Of a DNA stretch of 64,000 nt, positions 25,392 through 34,768 are shown in pieces. The stretch's first letter is position 1, and the number at the start of each line of letters is the position of its first letter. A model generated the notes under the pieces. The model was not told where the DNA came from and did not search any database. It saw only the letters and a list, made by a program, of their open reading frames with translations. Source of the DNA: Methanocorpusculum sp. (GTDB lineage: Archaea > Halobacteriota > Methanomicrobia > Methanomicrobiales > Methanocorpusculaceae). Location of the stretch: positions 24,795 to 88,794 of the forward strand of contig JAFQBW010000035.1 of assembly GCA_017399555.1 (NCBI GenBank). The letters run 5' to 3'. The translations under genes and the position numbers were made by a program.

Positions 25392-27137
25392 TTAGGCCCT
25401 CAGTGCTTTGAATTCTTTGTCCATGTCAGCGTAGATCTTGTCTAAGACCGGCTTGTAGTCCTTAGTGAACTTAATCTGCGGCATCTCGTTCTTTGCCTGG
25501 ACGGCTAAGATCTGTGCCGGAGAGACACCTGCAGCCTGTGCAGCGTATGCAAGGTCTGCGTAGGTCTTAATCATCTTGAACATGTCAAGCTGCTTGTCTA
25601 AGTCACAGTAAGTGTCAACCGGGTCGAAACCGTTCTGCTGTAAGAACAGTTCGCGGATCATACGGGCGACTTCGATAGTAATCTGTTCGTTTTCCGGAAG
25701 TGCATCGGAACCGACGAGCTGAACGATTTCCTGCAGTTCTGCTTCCTTCTGGAGAACTTCCATGAACCATGCACGAAGCGGGTTCCACTCTGGGGAAACC
25801 TTCTCGTCATAGTAGTCAGCAAGCTGAGCCATGTACAGAGAGTAGGACTGCAGCCAGTTGATTGCCGGGAAGTGACGCTTACGGGATAAGCTTGCATCAA
25901 GTGCCCAGAAGACCTTGACGATACGCAGAGTGTTCTGCGTAACCGGCTCAGAGAAGTCACCACCAGCCGGGGAAACTGCACCGATAACGGAGACGGAGCC
26001 AGTTCCGCCGGAGAGCGGCTCGACTAAACCTGCACGCTCGTAGAACTCGGAAAGTCTGGAGGACAGGTATGCCGGATAACCTTCTTCTCCCGGCATCTCT
26101 TCGAGACGGGAACAGATTTCACGCATTGCTTCTGCCCAGCGGGAGGTGGAGTCTGCCATTAATGCGACATCGTATCCCATGTCACGGAAGTACTCTGCAA
26201 TGGTAATACCAGTGTAAACAGATGCTTCACGTGCTGCGACAGGCATGTTGGAAGTGTTTGCGATAAGGGTGGTTCTCTCCATAAGAGAGTTTCCGGTCTT
26301 CGGGTCGACGAGCTCCGGGAATTCAGTCAGAACTTCGGTCATCTCGTTTCCGCGTTCACCGCATCCGATGTAGACAACGATATCTGCATCAGACCACTTT
26401 GCAAGCTGCTGCTGGGTAACAGTCTTACCGGATCCGAATGGTCCCGGAATTGCTGCTGCTCCGCCCTTTGCAATCGGGAAGAGACCGTCTAAGATTCTCT
26501 GACCGGTGAGCAGCGGGATGCTCGGGGAGTGCTTCTCGACGTACGGACGCGGGACACGAACCGGCCAGCGCTGGATCATCGGGAACTTCTCGTCAGAGTC
26601 AAGCTCAATGACGATTTCATCGACAGTGAAGGAACCTGCTTCAATCTTGGTAACCTTTCCACCCTTTGCGGTTGGCGGAACCATGATCTTGTGCAGAATG
26701 GAGCGGGTTTCCTGAACAGTTCCGAAAACCTGTCCCGGCTTTACTTCATCGCCGACTTTTACGACCGGGACAAAGTCCCACTTCTTCTCGTGGTCGAGAC
26801 CTGGTGCGGAAACACCACGGGAAATGAAGTTACCCATCTTCTGGATAAGGACTTCCAGCGGACGCTGGATACCGTCGTAGATACTGGTTAACAGTCCCGG
26901 ACCAAGCTCAACTGCGAGCGAAAGTCCGGTATTTGTGACAGGCTCTCCCGGACGAATGCCGGAGGTTGACTCATAAACCTGAATGATGATATCCTCACCA
27001 TCGATTTTGATAACCTCACCCATCAGCTGCTCATTACCGACTCTGACGACATCGTACATGTGTGCGTCAAAGTCAACTGCAGTGACCACAGGTCCTGCAA
27101 TGCGTTTGAGAATACCTGGTTTGTTACTTACTTCCAC
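25392..27137 (-). CDS. ahaA: A-type ATP synthase catalytic subunit A
   Basis: 581 residues. The P-loop is GPFGSGKT at about 232-239, followed by [15 protein letters not shown]. The non-homologous region insert (about 115-190) typical of A subunits is present. It makes ATP from ADP and phosphate driven by rotation. The start is a GTG at 27137 inside the last codons of ahaF (overlap of 10 bases), so translation is coupled. Confidence 0.97.
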   Translation of the reverse strand: MEVSNKPGILKRIAGPVVTAVDFDAHMYDVVRVGNEQLMGEVIKIDGEDIIIQVYESTSGIRPGEPVTNTGLSLAVELGPGLLTSIYDGIQRPLEVLIQKMGNFISRGVSAPGLDHEKKWDFVPVVKVGDEVKPGQVFGTVQETRSILHKIMVPPTAKGGKVTKIEAGSFTVDEIVIELDSDEKFPMIQRWPVRVPRPYVEKHSPSIPLLTGQRILDGLFPIAKGGAAAIPGPFGSGKTVTQQQLAKWSDADIVVYIGCGERGNEMTEVLTEFPELVDPKTGNSLMERTTLIANTSNMPVAAREASVYTGITIAEYFRDMGYDVALMADSTSRWAEAMREICSRLEEMPGEEGYPAYLSSRLSEFYERAGLVEPLSGGTGSVSVIGAVSPAGGDFSEPVTQNTLRIVKVFWALDASLSRKRHFPAINWLQSYSLYMAQLADYYDEKVSPEWNPLRAWFMEVLQKEAELQEIVQLVGSDALPENEQITIEVARMIRELFLQQNGFDPVDTYCDLDKQLDMFKMIKTYADLAYAAQAAGVSPAQILAVQAKNEMPQIKFTKDYKPVLDKIYADMDKEFKALRA

Positions 27138-27430
27138 AGATCAACACCCACCGAACGTTTAATACGCTCTCTCAGGGAGAGACCAGCCTCCTGACCGCCA
27201 AGGGTGACAATTGTCGGGCGGACGGAGTTTTCAATGATTACCTGCAGACGACGCGGAAGCGTGTCAAGGTCTGCGTTCTGGAGCACGAGAATGCCGACGT
27301 TTTCGTCCTCAATCACTTTCGTGATAGTCTCGGCGAGTTTTTCCGGAGTTTCAGCAGAGTAGGTCTTCTGAACACCAGCAAGCTGGAATCCGACAACGAA
27401 CTCCTTCTTTCCAATTACTGCAATCTCCAT
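27128..27430 (-). CDS. ahaF: A-type ATP synthase subunit F
   Basis: 100 residues. Rossmann-like small central-stalk subunit: [18 protein letters not shown] at the start, then [20 protein letters not shown] binds subunit D and can affect ATPase activity. It sits one base after ahaC and overlaps ahaA by ten bases. Confidence 0.93.
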   Translation of the reverse strand: MEIAVIGKKEFVVGFQLAGVQKTYSAETPEKLAETITKVIEDENVGILVLQNADLDTLPRRLQVIIENSVRPTIVTLGGQEAGLSLRERIKRSVGVDLWK

Positions 27431-27431
27431 C

Positions 27432-28490
27432 TTACATCACCAGATACTTTTCGAGGATTTCTGCGCTGAGTCCGGACTCTTTACCGCGGGCAAGAGCACG
27501 GAGGTTGGCAACCTCATATCTCTTCCGTTCAAGGTACACGAGAAGCGGGGAGATAGAGAACGGATTGCGTTTGGACATCTTATCCATCTGACCAAGCTGG
27601 GCAGAGGTTAAGGTGCTCTCAACTGCGTAAACCGGCTTCTTCTCACGAAGCTCTTCAAGTGCCTCTGCAAGAACGGCGACTTTGACTTTCTTCTTTAAGG
27701 AATCGACAACTTCGTCAAGGCTCTCGACAGTGGTTAAACGCTCGAGTTCCTCAGGCTTGAATGCACCGCCCTCAATCCAGAGTGCAAGCGTGTCAGCGTC
27801 TTTTGCAACCTGTGCACGAACTCTGAAGAGGTTAGTGATGTTCTTGATGTCGATTTCGAACATGACGTACTTTAAGAACGGTAAACCGCCCTTCATTCCG
27901 CCGCGAGCTGCCTTAATCAGCGTCGCATAGTAATACTTGTACAACTCGTTCTCGATATCGCCGAAAGAACGGGATTCGAGAGCTGCCTGGAGTCCTTCGC
28001 TTAAGATATCAGCGATTGCTTTAATCGGCAGGGTTTCAACAACTCTGTCAATAGAAGACTCGGCAATCATACGGTCTAAGGCTGCTGCGTCAAGGGCACC
28101 AGCCGGTACAAGGACAGCCTTAATCTTTCCCTCAGAAAGACCAAGCTGCTTACCTCGAAGGATAGTCAGAATGTTTTGAATATCCCACTTGTGAAGGTAA
28201 TCTCGGGTAAATCCTTTCATCTCTCCCGGAGCCAGTGCGATAATCTTCTGGTACTCCTTTGCCAGATTCCAGGATACGGCGTTTTCAATGAGGTCAACTC
28301 CACTAAAGGAAGCTGCAAGTTCATCGATTTCGCGTTTGTACTCCATCTCTTCCACGAGTCTGGTTAACTCTGGAAGGCCCATGTTTAACATGCGAAGATA
28401 TTCCTCTCTTGGAATAAGCTTCGACTTCCGTACTCTCATACGGGTGGAAACATAGATATATGGGGCTGAACCGCTCGATACCTCTGTCAT
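27432..28490 (-). CDS. ahaC: A-type ATP synthase subunit C
   Basis: 352 residues, mostly helical, without membrane spans. The start [16 protein letters not shown] and the end [26 protein letters not shown] are landmarks of the V/A-ATPase d/C family. C is the socket linking the central stalk (D/F) to the membrane K ring. It starts eight bases after the ahaE stop. Confidence 0.95.
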   Translation of the reverse strand: MTEVSSGSAPYIYVSTRMRVRKSKLIPREEYLRMLNMGLPELTRLVEEMEYKREIDELAASFSGVDLIENAVSWNLAKEYQKIIALAPGEMKGFTRDYLHKWDIQNILTILRGKQLGLSEGKIKAVLVPAGALDAAALDRMIAESSIDRVVETLPIKAIADILSEGLQAALESRSFGDIENELYKYYYATLIKAARGGMKGGLPFLKYVMFEIDIKNITNLFRVRAQVAKDADTLALWIEGGAFKPEELERLTTVESLDEVVDSLKKKVKVAVLAEALEELREKKPVYAVESTLTSAQLGQMDKMSKRNPFSISPLLVYLERKRYEVANLRALARGKESGLSAEILEKYLVM

Positions 28491-28498
28491 TTTTTACC

Positions 28499-29077
28499 TC
28501 ATCCAAACAAGATTTCTGATGCATCCTTCAGACTTGCTTCCCATACTTCGCCCATGAAGGTCTGGTATGAGTAGTCAAGAGTGAGCTGACCATCAGTGCT
28601 TTTCACCACGACACCACCAGTAATCTCGGTGATGCCTCCAAACGTAAATCCGGAAAGGGTCTTCAGCTCGGAAATTGCTGCCTTTGCTGCTGCTTCGTCG
28701 CGCTCGCCGGTGTAAACAACTCCTTCCGGAATCTGCTTTGCAGCTTCCTTTAAGAGTTCGCGTACAGCCTTTGCGTGGACTTCAGCCGGGAGATTGGCAA
28801 TCTCGTCTGCTGCGGCGGCATAGACTTTGTCAAGAAGCTCTTTTTGTGCGTTTAAGAGATCACGCTTGACAACGAGGTTGGCGCTTGCGACTTCGCGGAT
28901 AACAACACGCTCAGCCTGGACTTCAGCGTCCTTCTCTGCTGCAAGTTTGATTTCCTCTGCACGGAGGTTTGCTTCACTGACGATAGCCTGGACCTGTGCG
29001 TCAGCTTCCGCTTTGATTGCGGCTGCCTTTGCATCGCCTTTCGCTTTGATTTCGTCAACTACTACCTCAAGTCCCAT
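28499..29077 (-). CDS. ahaE: A-type ATP synthase subunit E
   Basis: 192 residues. A long charged helix (about 1-85, rich in Ala, Glu, Lys and Gln) leads to a globular C-terminal domain with GGVVVKSTDGQLTLDYSYQ. E pairs with H as the peripheral stalk that keeps the A/B head from turning. It starts 15 bases after ahaK. Confidence 0.94.
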   Translation of the reverse strand: MGLEVVVDEIKAKGDAKAAAIKAEADAQVQAIVSEANLRAEEIKLAAEKDAEVQAERVVIREVASANLVVKRDLLNAQKELLDKVYAAAADEIANLPAEVHAKAVRELLKEAAKQIPEGVVYTGERDEAAAKAAISELKTLSGFTFGGITEITGGVVVKSTDGQLTLDYSYQTFMGEVWEASLKDASEILFG

Positions 29078-29092
29078 GTAAGCGGCCTCCGC

Positions 29093-29347
29093 TTAGATGA
29101 ACATGATAAGCAGTGCGATAACGAGACCGAAGATGACGACGGTTTCTGGAAGTACAGTGAAGAGAAGTGCGAGACCGAACATTCCGCGGTCTTCTGCGGT
29201 TGCTCCGACTGCTGCTGCTCCGATACCCTGTTCACCAACACCGGTACCGATACCTGCAAGACCGACTGCAAGACCTGCACCAATTGCTGCGAGTCCGGAT
29301 CCAAGTGCCTGTGCGCCAACATCTGAGAATAAAGTTTCAATTGCCAT
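29093..29347 (-). CDS. ahaK: A-type ATP synthase membrane ring subunit K
   Basis: 84 residues. A signal-like N-terminus and two membrane helices: helix 1 is Gly-rich (about 18-38, GLAAIGAGLAVGLAGIGTGVGEQ) and helix 2 holds the ion-carrying Glu in LPETVVIFGLV (E68). A single helical hairpin of this size is the normal c-type subunit. Residues near E68 and Q40 would decide between Na+ and H+; the PET motif and Q are also found in sodium-type rings, but that is not proof. Confidence 0.95.
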   Translation of the reverse strand: MAIETLFSDVGAQALGSGLAAIGAGLAVGLAGIGTGVGEQGIGAAAVGATAEDRGMFGLALLFTVLPETVVIFGLVIALLIMFI

Positions 29348-29350
29348 TTT

Positions 29351-31330
29351 TTATTCCTCCGAGAATTTTCTTTTAAGTCCGAAAGGTTTGTAGATTACAC
29401 CGCCGCCCTGATAGAATTTGGTAAAGAATTCGACATAGTGAAGACGAATCGGGTGCAGTGCACCGCCAATAACACCAAGAACGACGTTCAGTGCGTGTCC
29501 AATGATTAAGACAAGGACACCAACGATAATTAATAATACACCGACAACGCTGAAGTCTGCTAATGCCGGGCCAATGAAGAACTCCATTGCCAGGAAGTTA
29601 ACGACCATTGCGATTGCCACAGATGAGAGACCGACTGCTGCAATACGGCAGAAGGATAACATGTGGGACAGAAGGTTTGTCGGGATTTCCATTAAGTCAA
29701 GCGGGTTTTCGCGGGCAACGAAAACAGCTCCGAGAACAAAGAGAACTGCTCCAACGATAGTAAGCGGAAGTCCGATTACGGTTAAGTTCGGCAGCGGAAT
29801 GGTGATTCCTGCAATGAATGTGCCAATGTCGATGAGCGAGAACAGGATAATAAGCATACCCCAGAACATCGCAAACCATCCGAATTTGCCAAGGATTGCC
29901 TTTGTTCTGTGTGCTCCCTTGTGATCCATTCTTGCGTGGTTGATCATACCGAAGATCCATCCGACAGATAAGTAGATGACACCAATGGCTACGGAGATTA
30001 CGAGAAGGTCCATAACCTGCGGTAAGTGATCGCCTCCGATTGGAAGGTGACGCGAGAACAGAATAGAGTGCCACGGCAGCGATAATCCGAAGATTTCACT
30101 GTAAAGGAGACCGAATACAACGGTCGAGATACCGCATCCGAGAATAATCTTGAATGCTTTTGCGCCCATCTCGCCCATGCGCATAAGGAGTTTGCGGCCG
30201 ACGAGAGCTAACGCTAAGTAGATGAGACCATATCCAACATCTCCGACGATTACACCGAATAATAACGGGAACATAATCGACAGGATGATTGTCGGGTCAA
30301 GCTCTTTGAACTTTGGACGAGCGTATAAGTCCATTAAGACTTCAGCGGGCTTTGCGAACGCTGGGTTGTTGTACTCAACCGGTACTTCGTCGTAGTTGAT
30401 TTCGTCTTCGTCAACAGTGACGTAGACTTTTCCGCCGGTTGCCTGGGTCAGGCCGGCTTCAATCTTTGCAACATCATCATACGGGACCCATCCGTCAAGG
30501 ACGAATGCTTCTTCGGTGGTTGCGAACCGAAGAGGTGCCTCTGCACGTTCTACATCGCACGACAGAACCTCGTCGCATGCTGCAAGAAGGTCTGCGTATT
30601 TTGCCTTTGCTTCAAGGATTTTTGCGGATGCATCAGCTAAGTCTGCTTTTGCCTGGACAAGCTCGGTGTTGTACTTGTCGATTGCTGCCTGGACAGTTCC
30701 GGTCTCGGTTGGGAGAGCGACGGAGATAAATCCGGCATCGGACAGTACTTTTTCTGCTTCCTGGGCATTTGCGGATTCAACGAAAGCGACAAGGAAGTTT
30801 CCGTCCTTTCCTGCTGCGAAGTACTTCTCGCTTGGGAAGGCGAAGTCAATGTCTTTTTCGACGTATCCGGCATATACTGCCAGAGATTCATAGCCGCGGT
30901 AGAGATCAAGTTCTACCGGTACAAGCGCAAACGGCTTGAGTTCATTGATACGCTGTTCGCATTCGCGTATTTTCGTCTCTGCATTCGAACGCTTTGCCGT
31001 GAGCGTGCTAACTTCCGACTCAATCTTCGGGAGTTCATTATTTATTGCAGCTCGAATCGTTTCTGCAGGACGTACTGGGACGTCGAATTGCGTACCTGGG
31101 GAAGTCTGGAATACGTTCTCGATGGAACGGATCTTGATAAGATCAGAAGAAAGCTGACCTGCGTTCTCGAATGGAACACCAAGTTTTACTCCTTCATATC
31201 CTTCTTTGCCCTGATCGACAAAATCTGTGATGTGGAATACCCGGTGACGATATAATTCAGTCACAACTGACGCCATCTGTTCCTTGCTTGCGGCAATTAA
31301 CAGGTGGGTCATCGGCTTAGGCTGAAACAT
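29351..31330 (-). CDS. ahaI: A-type ATP synthase membrane subunit I
   Basis: 659 residues. The first 330 or so are a cytoplasmic arm with coiled coils, and from about 335 on there are seven or eight membrane helices, including FPLLFGVIVGDVGYGLIYL and the helix with the essential Arg of the ion path near SFCRIAAVGLS (about 565). AAGGAG seven bases before the ATG at 31330 sets the start. It overlaps the end of ahaH by 14 bases. Confidence 0.96.
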   Translation of the reverse strand: MFQPKPMTHLLIAASKEQMASVVTELYRHRVFHITDFVDQGKEGYEGVKLGVPFENAGQLSSDLIKIRSIENVFQTSPGTQFDVPVRPAETIRAAINNELPKIESEVSTLTAKRSNAETKIRECEQRINELKPFALVPVELDLYRGYESLAVYAGYVEKDIDFAFPSEKYFAAGKDGNFLVAFVESANAQEAEKVLSDAGFISVALPTETGTVQAAIDKYNTELVQAKADLADASAKILEAKAKYADLLAACDEVLSCDVERAEAPLRFATTEEAFVLDGWVPYDDVAKIEAGLTQATGGKVYVTVDEDEINYDEVPVEYNNPAFAKPAEVLMDLYARPKFKELDPTIILSIMFPLLFGVIVGDVGYGLIYLALALVGRKLLMRMGEMGAKAFKIILGCGISTVVFGLLYSEIFGLSLPWHSILFSRHLPIGGDHLPQVMDLLVISVAIGVIYLSVGWIFGMINHARMDHKGAHRTKAILGKFGWFAMFWGMLIILFSLIDIGTFIAGITIPLPNLTVIGLPLTIVGAVLFVLGAVFVARENPLDLMEIPTNLLSHMLSFCRIAAVGLSSVAIAMVVNFLAMEFFIGPALADFSVVGVLLIIVGVLVLIIGHALNVVLGVIGGALHPIRLHYVEFFTKFYQGGGVIYKPFGLKRKFSEE

Positions 31331-31646
31331 GAAGTTTCTCCTTAAACCGCTCTACGAATAACGAAGATGCCTGCGGGAGCTTGCTGCTTCCTGCGGTAAT
31401 CAGGTTTGCGGCGTCTGCCTTACCCTGGTTTACAATGGCTTCGTGCTTCGTTAATGCTACATTCCGTGCATCTAAAAGTCGTTGCTTTTTGTAATCCTCA
31501 GCAACAGCTGTTGCTTTGGCAATCAGATTGTCAGCTTCAAGCTTTGCAGCGGCGATTGCCTGCTCTGCAGCGCTTTCTGCTGCCTGAATTGTGGATTTAC
31601 TTTTTGCTTCGGTTTCTTTAATGCTTTTCAGAACCTCAGTTTTCAT
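31317..31646 (-). CDS. ahaH: A-type ATP synthase subunit H
   Basis: 109 residues, almost entirely a charged helix (Ala/Glu/Lys) that pairs with subunit E in the peripheral stalk. First gene of the operon; AGGAGG (31652-31657) is its RBS, and a TATA box lies at 31685-31696. Confidence 0.9.
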   Translation of the reverse strand: MKTEVLKSIKETEAKSKSTIQAAESAAEQAIAAAKLEADNLIAKATAVAEDYKKQRLLDARNVALTKHEAIVNQGKADAANLITAGSSKLPQASSLFVERFKEKLHVSA

Positions 31647-31684
31647 CCAACCCTCCTCTCACGGCATATATTATTCTGTGTTAT

Positions 31685-31696
31685 GAATATTTTAAT
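31685..31696 (-). promoter_or_regulatory. Promoter of the ATP synthase operon
   Basis: ATTAAAATATTC on the minus strand (31696-31685) is a TATA candidate about 40-50 bases before the ahaH ATG. The usual spacing would place the transcript start near 31665 and leave a leader that contains the AGGAGG site. Confidence 0.5.
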
Positions 31697-31865
31697 GTGG
31701 GGTTTTCGCGGTTGAGTGGGTTCAATGAGTTCGCAGTTTTGAGAGTGGAAAAGGGATGGATTTTTGTTTGTCAGAGAATGGAGATACTGCAGCGCATGGA
31801 TTTGCTGTGAGGTGAGTGAGGAATAAAATCTCGGTTTTCCAGCAACATCAAAAAACCTTAACACT

Positions 31866-31897
31866 GAGGGCTAAGGCGCAAAGAGCCGCACGCCCTC
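31866..31897. repeat. GC-rich hairpin, possible intergenic repeat
   Basis: GAGGGC (31866-31871) pairs with GCCCTC (31892-31897) around GGCGCAAAGAGCC. It lies in the 289-base gap between putP and ahaH, which otherwise holds only the ATP synthase promoter. The GGGCTAAGGC piece (31868-31877) recurs at 63981-63990, at the right edge of the window, so it may belong to a dispersed repeat. Confidence 0.5.
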
Positions 31898-31925
31898 GAG
31901 GTATCGCGGGCGGGTGAAAAATAGG

Positions 31926-31948
31926 TGAGAGAAAGTTATGTTCTCTCA
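31926..31948 (-). terminator. Hairpin at the end of putP
   Basis: TGAGAGAA (31926-31933) and TTCTCTCA (31941-31948) form a perfect eight-base-pair stem with a seven-base loop that holds the putP stop codon. It probably marks the 3' end of the putP mRNA. Confidence 0.5.
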
Positions 31949-33435
31949 GTGCCGATTTCGGCTTTGTATTCGTCAAAGGTGTCCTGAACTTCCTTGCCCG
32001 GCTCGGAGGTGAGTTTGGTGACAACGAAGATTGCAAGGAGGGAGAGGATAACTCCCGGAACCATTTCGTAGAGCGGGAAGATTGGGGTGACGAGGTAGTA
32101 CCAGACGAAGGTGGTAATTCCTCCAACGAGGATACCGGCAAGAGCACCCTGCCAGTTCATACGCTTCCAGAAGAGACCGACTAAGATAACTGAACCAAAG
32201 GAACATCCAAATCCTGCCCATGCGAAGGAAACGATTCCAAAGACAGAGCTGTTCGGATCAAGTGCGATGGTAAATGCGGCAGCAGCGACAAGTAAGACAC
32301 TGATTCTGGAAACAGTGAAGAGGAGTCTGTCGTCTGCATCCTTCTTGATTAAGGTCTTGAAGAGATCCTTTGCAATAGAAGAGGATGCTGCAAGCATCTG
32401 GGAAGATGCAGTACTCATGATTGCTCCAAGGATACCACAGTAGATGACACCGGCAAGGAACGGAAGTGCTCCAAGAACTCCGCTGGTCATGTCGATGAAG
32501 ACAGTCTCAGAGTCTGCAAGCGGGGTGCTGAAGAAGACCTGTCCGACAAGACCAATGAAGATTGCTGCTGCAAGGGAGATAACTACCCAGACCATTGCGA
32601 TGCGGCGTGCCTGCGGGATGTCTTCCGGATTCTCAATACCCATGAATCTCGGGAGAATGTGCGGCTGTCCGAAGTAACCGAATCCCCATGCAAGACCGGA
32701 GACAATCACGAAGACAGAGACGAACTCACCGGTTGTCGGGTCGTGGAAGAGGGAGAACATGTTCGGGTCAAGAGTTCCAAGGGCTGCTCCGCCGTCTCCA
32801 AGCATGAAGAGTGCAACAATCGGGATGAGCAGAAGTGCGAAGAACATCAGGACTGCCTGAATGGTGTCCGTAAGACATACTGCACGGAAACCGCCTAAGA
32901 ATGTGTATGCAACAACAATGATTGCACCAACGAACATTGCAACGCTGTAGTCAATTCCAAAGATGTTGTGGAATAACTTTCCGCCTGCTGCAAACTGGGA
33001 GGAAGTGTAGACGATGAAGAAGATAACAATAAAAATCGATGCAATGGTCGATGTGTATGCTTTCTTGTCGCCGAAGCGGTTCTTGAAGAACTCCGGAATA
33101 GTAATAGAGTCTTTTGCTTTGTGGGTGTAGATGCGAAGGCGCTTTGCAATGAACTTCCAGTTGAGGTAAGTACCGATTGCAAGACCAATGGCAGTCCATC
33201 CGGCAGAGGAAAGACCGGTTAAGTATGCAACTCCCGGCAGACCTAAGAGAAGCCATCCGCTCATATCGGATGCTTCAGCAGACATTGCCGAGACGAATTT
33301 ACCAAGTTTTCTGCCTCCTAAGATGTAATCACTGGAGGTCTGGTTCTTTTTCATGTAGTAGATACCGGCATATATCATCACACCGAAGTAGATGACAAAT
33401 GCGGCAATAATTCCAACTAATGTTCCTGTATCCAC
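31936..33435 (-). CDS. putP: Sodium:solute symporter (PutP, sodium/proline type)
   Basis: 499 residues from the preferred GTG at 33435. Thirteen or so membrane helices of the LeuT-fold SSS family; SAEASDMSGWLLLGLPG (about 50-66) is the conserved sodium and substrate region of PutP, and GGFRAVCLTDTIQAVLM (about 178-194) is the family signature. It should take up proline or a like solute with Na+. AAGGAG (33450-33445) precedes the GTG by nine bases. A further GTG at 33465 is in frame, but it overlaps a strong hairpin at 33452-33484. Confidence 0.9.
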   Translation of the reverse strand: MDTGTLVGIIAAFVIYFGVMIYAGIYYMKKNQTSSDYILGGRKLGKFVSAMSAEASDMSGWLLLGLPGVAYLTGLSSAGWTAIGLAIGTYLNWKFIAKRLRIYTHKAKDSITIPEFFKNRFGDKKAYTSTIASIFIVIFFIVYTSSQFAAGGKLFHNIFGIDYSVAMFVGAIIVVAYTFLGGFRAVCLTDTIQAVLMFFALLLIPIVALFMLGDGGAALGTLDPNMFSLFHDPTTGEFVSVFVIVSGLAWGFGYFGQPHILPRFMGIENPEDIPQARRIAMVWVVISLAAAIFIGLVGQVFFSTPLADSETVFIDMTSGVLGALPFLAGVIYCGILGAIMSTASSQMLAASSSIAKDLFKTLIKKDADDRLLFTVSRISVLLVAAAAFTIALDPNSSVFGIVSFAWAGFGCSFGSVILVGLFWKRMNWQGALAGILVGGITTFVWYYLVTPIFPLYEMVPGVILSLLAIFVVTKLTSEPGKEVQDTFDEYKAEIGTERT

Positions 33436-33451
33436 AGTAATACTCTCCTTA

Positions 33452-33484
33452 CGCGGGATTCCCACACCTCCTGGGAATTCCGCG
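33452..33484 (-). promoter_or_regulatory. Strong hairpin in the putP leader with an RBS-like loop
   Basis: CGCGGAATTCCC (33484-33473) pairs with GGGAATCCCGCG (33463-33452) at 11 of 12 positions on the minus strand. The nine-base loop AGGAGGTGT contains a perfect Shine-Dalgarno sequence. The hairpin ends 17 bases before the putP GTG, so it may control translation or transcript stability. Confidence 0.6.
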
Positions 33485-33610
33485 TGTTGGTATACGGGTA
33501 ATTTTTGGTTTTACTACCTATATATGTTCTGTGACTTGAAAATGAGAAGCGGATGTTTTTATCATACCGCAAAGGGAATCTATTTGTCTTTGGATGAAGT
33601 ATGTATAACT

Positions 33611-33799
33611 ATGGTTGAACCAATGACAAAGGAGCGTGCCTACAAAATTTTAGGCGTGGATGAGTCGGCGGATTTCAGTGAACTGTCTCTTGCATTCAGA
33701 AACCTCCGGGAAAAATACCATCCGGATAAAAACCCTGCCTTCCGGAAAGAGTATGCCGAAGCAATGGCCGCATTTGAACTTCTTCAGCGGGAGTACTAA
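33611..33799 (+). CDS. Minimal J-domain protein
   Basis: 62 residues, which is just a J-domain: YKILGVDESADFSELSLAFRNL, then the HPD motif at 37-39 (YHPDKNP), and a last helix with AFELLQREY. There is no G/F region, zinc finger or C-terminal domain as in DnaJ. Such a protein could stimulate an Hsp70 but not bind clients itself. The ATG at 33611 is preferred; the frame is open further upstream without a good start, and an ATG at 33623 is also possible. No DnaK gene is near. Confidence 0.8.
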   Translation: MVEPMTKERAYKILGVDESADFSELSLAFRNLREKYHPDKNPAFRKEYAEAMAAFELLQREY

Positions 33800-33873
33800 T
33801 CCCCTCACTTACCCGCTCAAAACCCTCTTTTCAAACCATACACTTACCATCTTCTCCGTCCAATATATAGGAA

Positions 33874-34758
33874 ATGACAGCCGGTGACTTCTACCGTATC
33901 GAATTCCGCATCCAAAACAGCACCCGCAAATACTATCTGGTGCGGGAAATATTCTCTGATGCAAAGAAATTTTCCGCATCCCGTCTGATAACCTCCGGAA
34001 CTCCGCCGACCAGAACGGAAACCGACCGCTGTGCATCCCTCTACGGTTTCGACCTGGAACTGAAATGTATCACCAAAGCCGCAAAATACCGCACAGCCCT
34101 CTTCCGCTTCGACCAGACAGACGATGCGGATGCGGTCTTTGAGATGGAACGGTTCCGGCTTTTCAGTGCCAGAAAAGCACAGATGAATCCGGCAGACCAG
34201 GTATTTTCACATATCGCATCCTGCAGAGATGTCACATTTACTGAAGATGAACTCACCAGACTGTTTTCCAATGGAACAATCCCGCAGGGAAAAACACTCT
34301 CTGCCGTAAACCGTGTCCAGAATCTCAGAAATGCCTGGCAGATGCGGGATGGAAAAATGCTGACCGCAGCAAAACTCTACAAACTGCATGCCGTCCTTTC
34401 TGCAAACCTCGGCGTTCCAAAGCTGGAGGAAAACCTGCGTCCTGCACTGGAAAAACTCCTTCGCGGATTTTCCGGAAATATAAAAGCCGGCTTCTATCCT
34501 TTTGAGCAGTGCATCCTCCTCTATCAGGACCTGCAAAACCTCATACCGGATGAAGAACTTTTCACCGAAGAAATCCTCAGCATCCTGCTCGACTCCTTCG
34601 GCTACCCAATACCGCCAGCCCAGGCAAAAACCCTGGACCTAGCATTCTCCTTTGCAGCGGCGGAAAATCCGAAGCTGGAGTCCGAAATCCGGCAGTTAAA
34701 TGCAGGACTCTTCAAGGTAAAATCCGGCGGAAAACAAAAACAGCTTGATTTATTCTGA
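33874..34758 (+). CDS. Fic-fold-like protein without a catalytic motif
   Basis: 294 residues, soluble. Residues 1-85 form an unrecognised mixed domain. From about 125 the order resembles Fic proteins: an IPQGKTLSAVNRVQNLRNAWQM stretch at the place of the Fic inhibitory/N-terminal helix region, LTAAKLYKLHAVLSANLG, then YPFEQCILLYQDL and a final helix before SFGYP. The expected HPFxxGNGR loop is absent; IPDEELFTEE stands there, so AMPylation seems excluded. The last residues are QKQLDLF, resembling sliding-clamp binding motifs. No operon partner on its strand. The Fic assignment is inference from pattern only. Confidence 0.6.
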   Translation: MTAGDFYRIEFRIQNSTRKYYLVREIFSDAKKFSASRLITSGTPPTRTETDRCASLYGFDLELKCITKAAKYRTALFRFDQTDDADAVFEMERFRLFSARKAQMNPADQVFSHIASCRDVTFTEDELTRLFSNGTIPQGKTLSAVNRVQNLRNAWQMRDGKMLTAAKLYKLHAVLSANLGVPKLEENLRPALEKLLRGFSGNIKAGFYPFEQCILLYQDLQNLIPDEELFTEEILSILLDSFGYPIPPAQAKTLDLAFSFAAAENPKLESEIRQLNAGLFKVKSGGKQKQLDLF

Positions 34759-34768
34759 ATCCGAAAAA

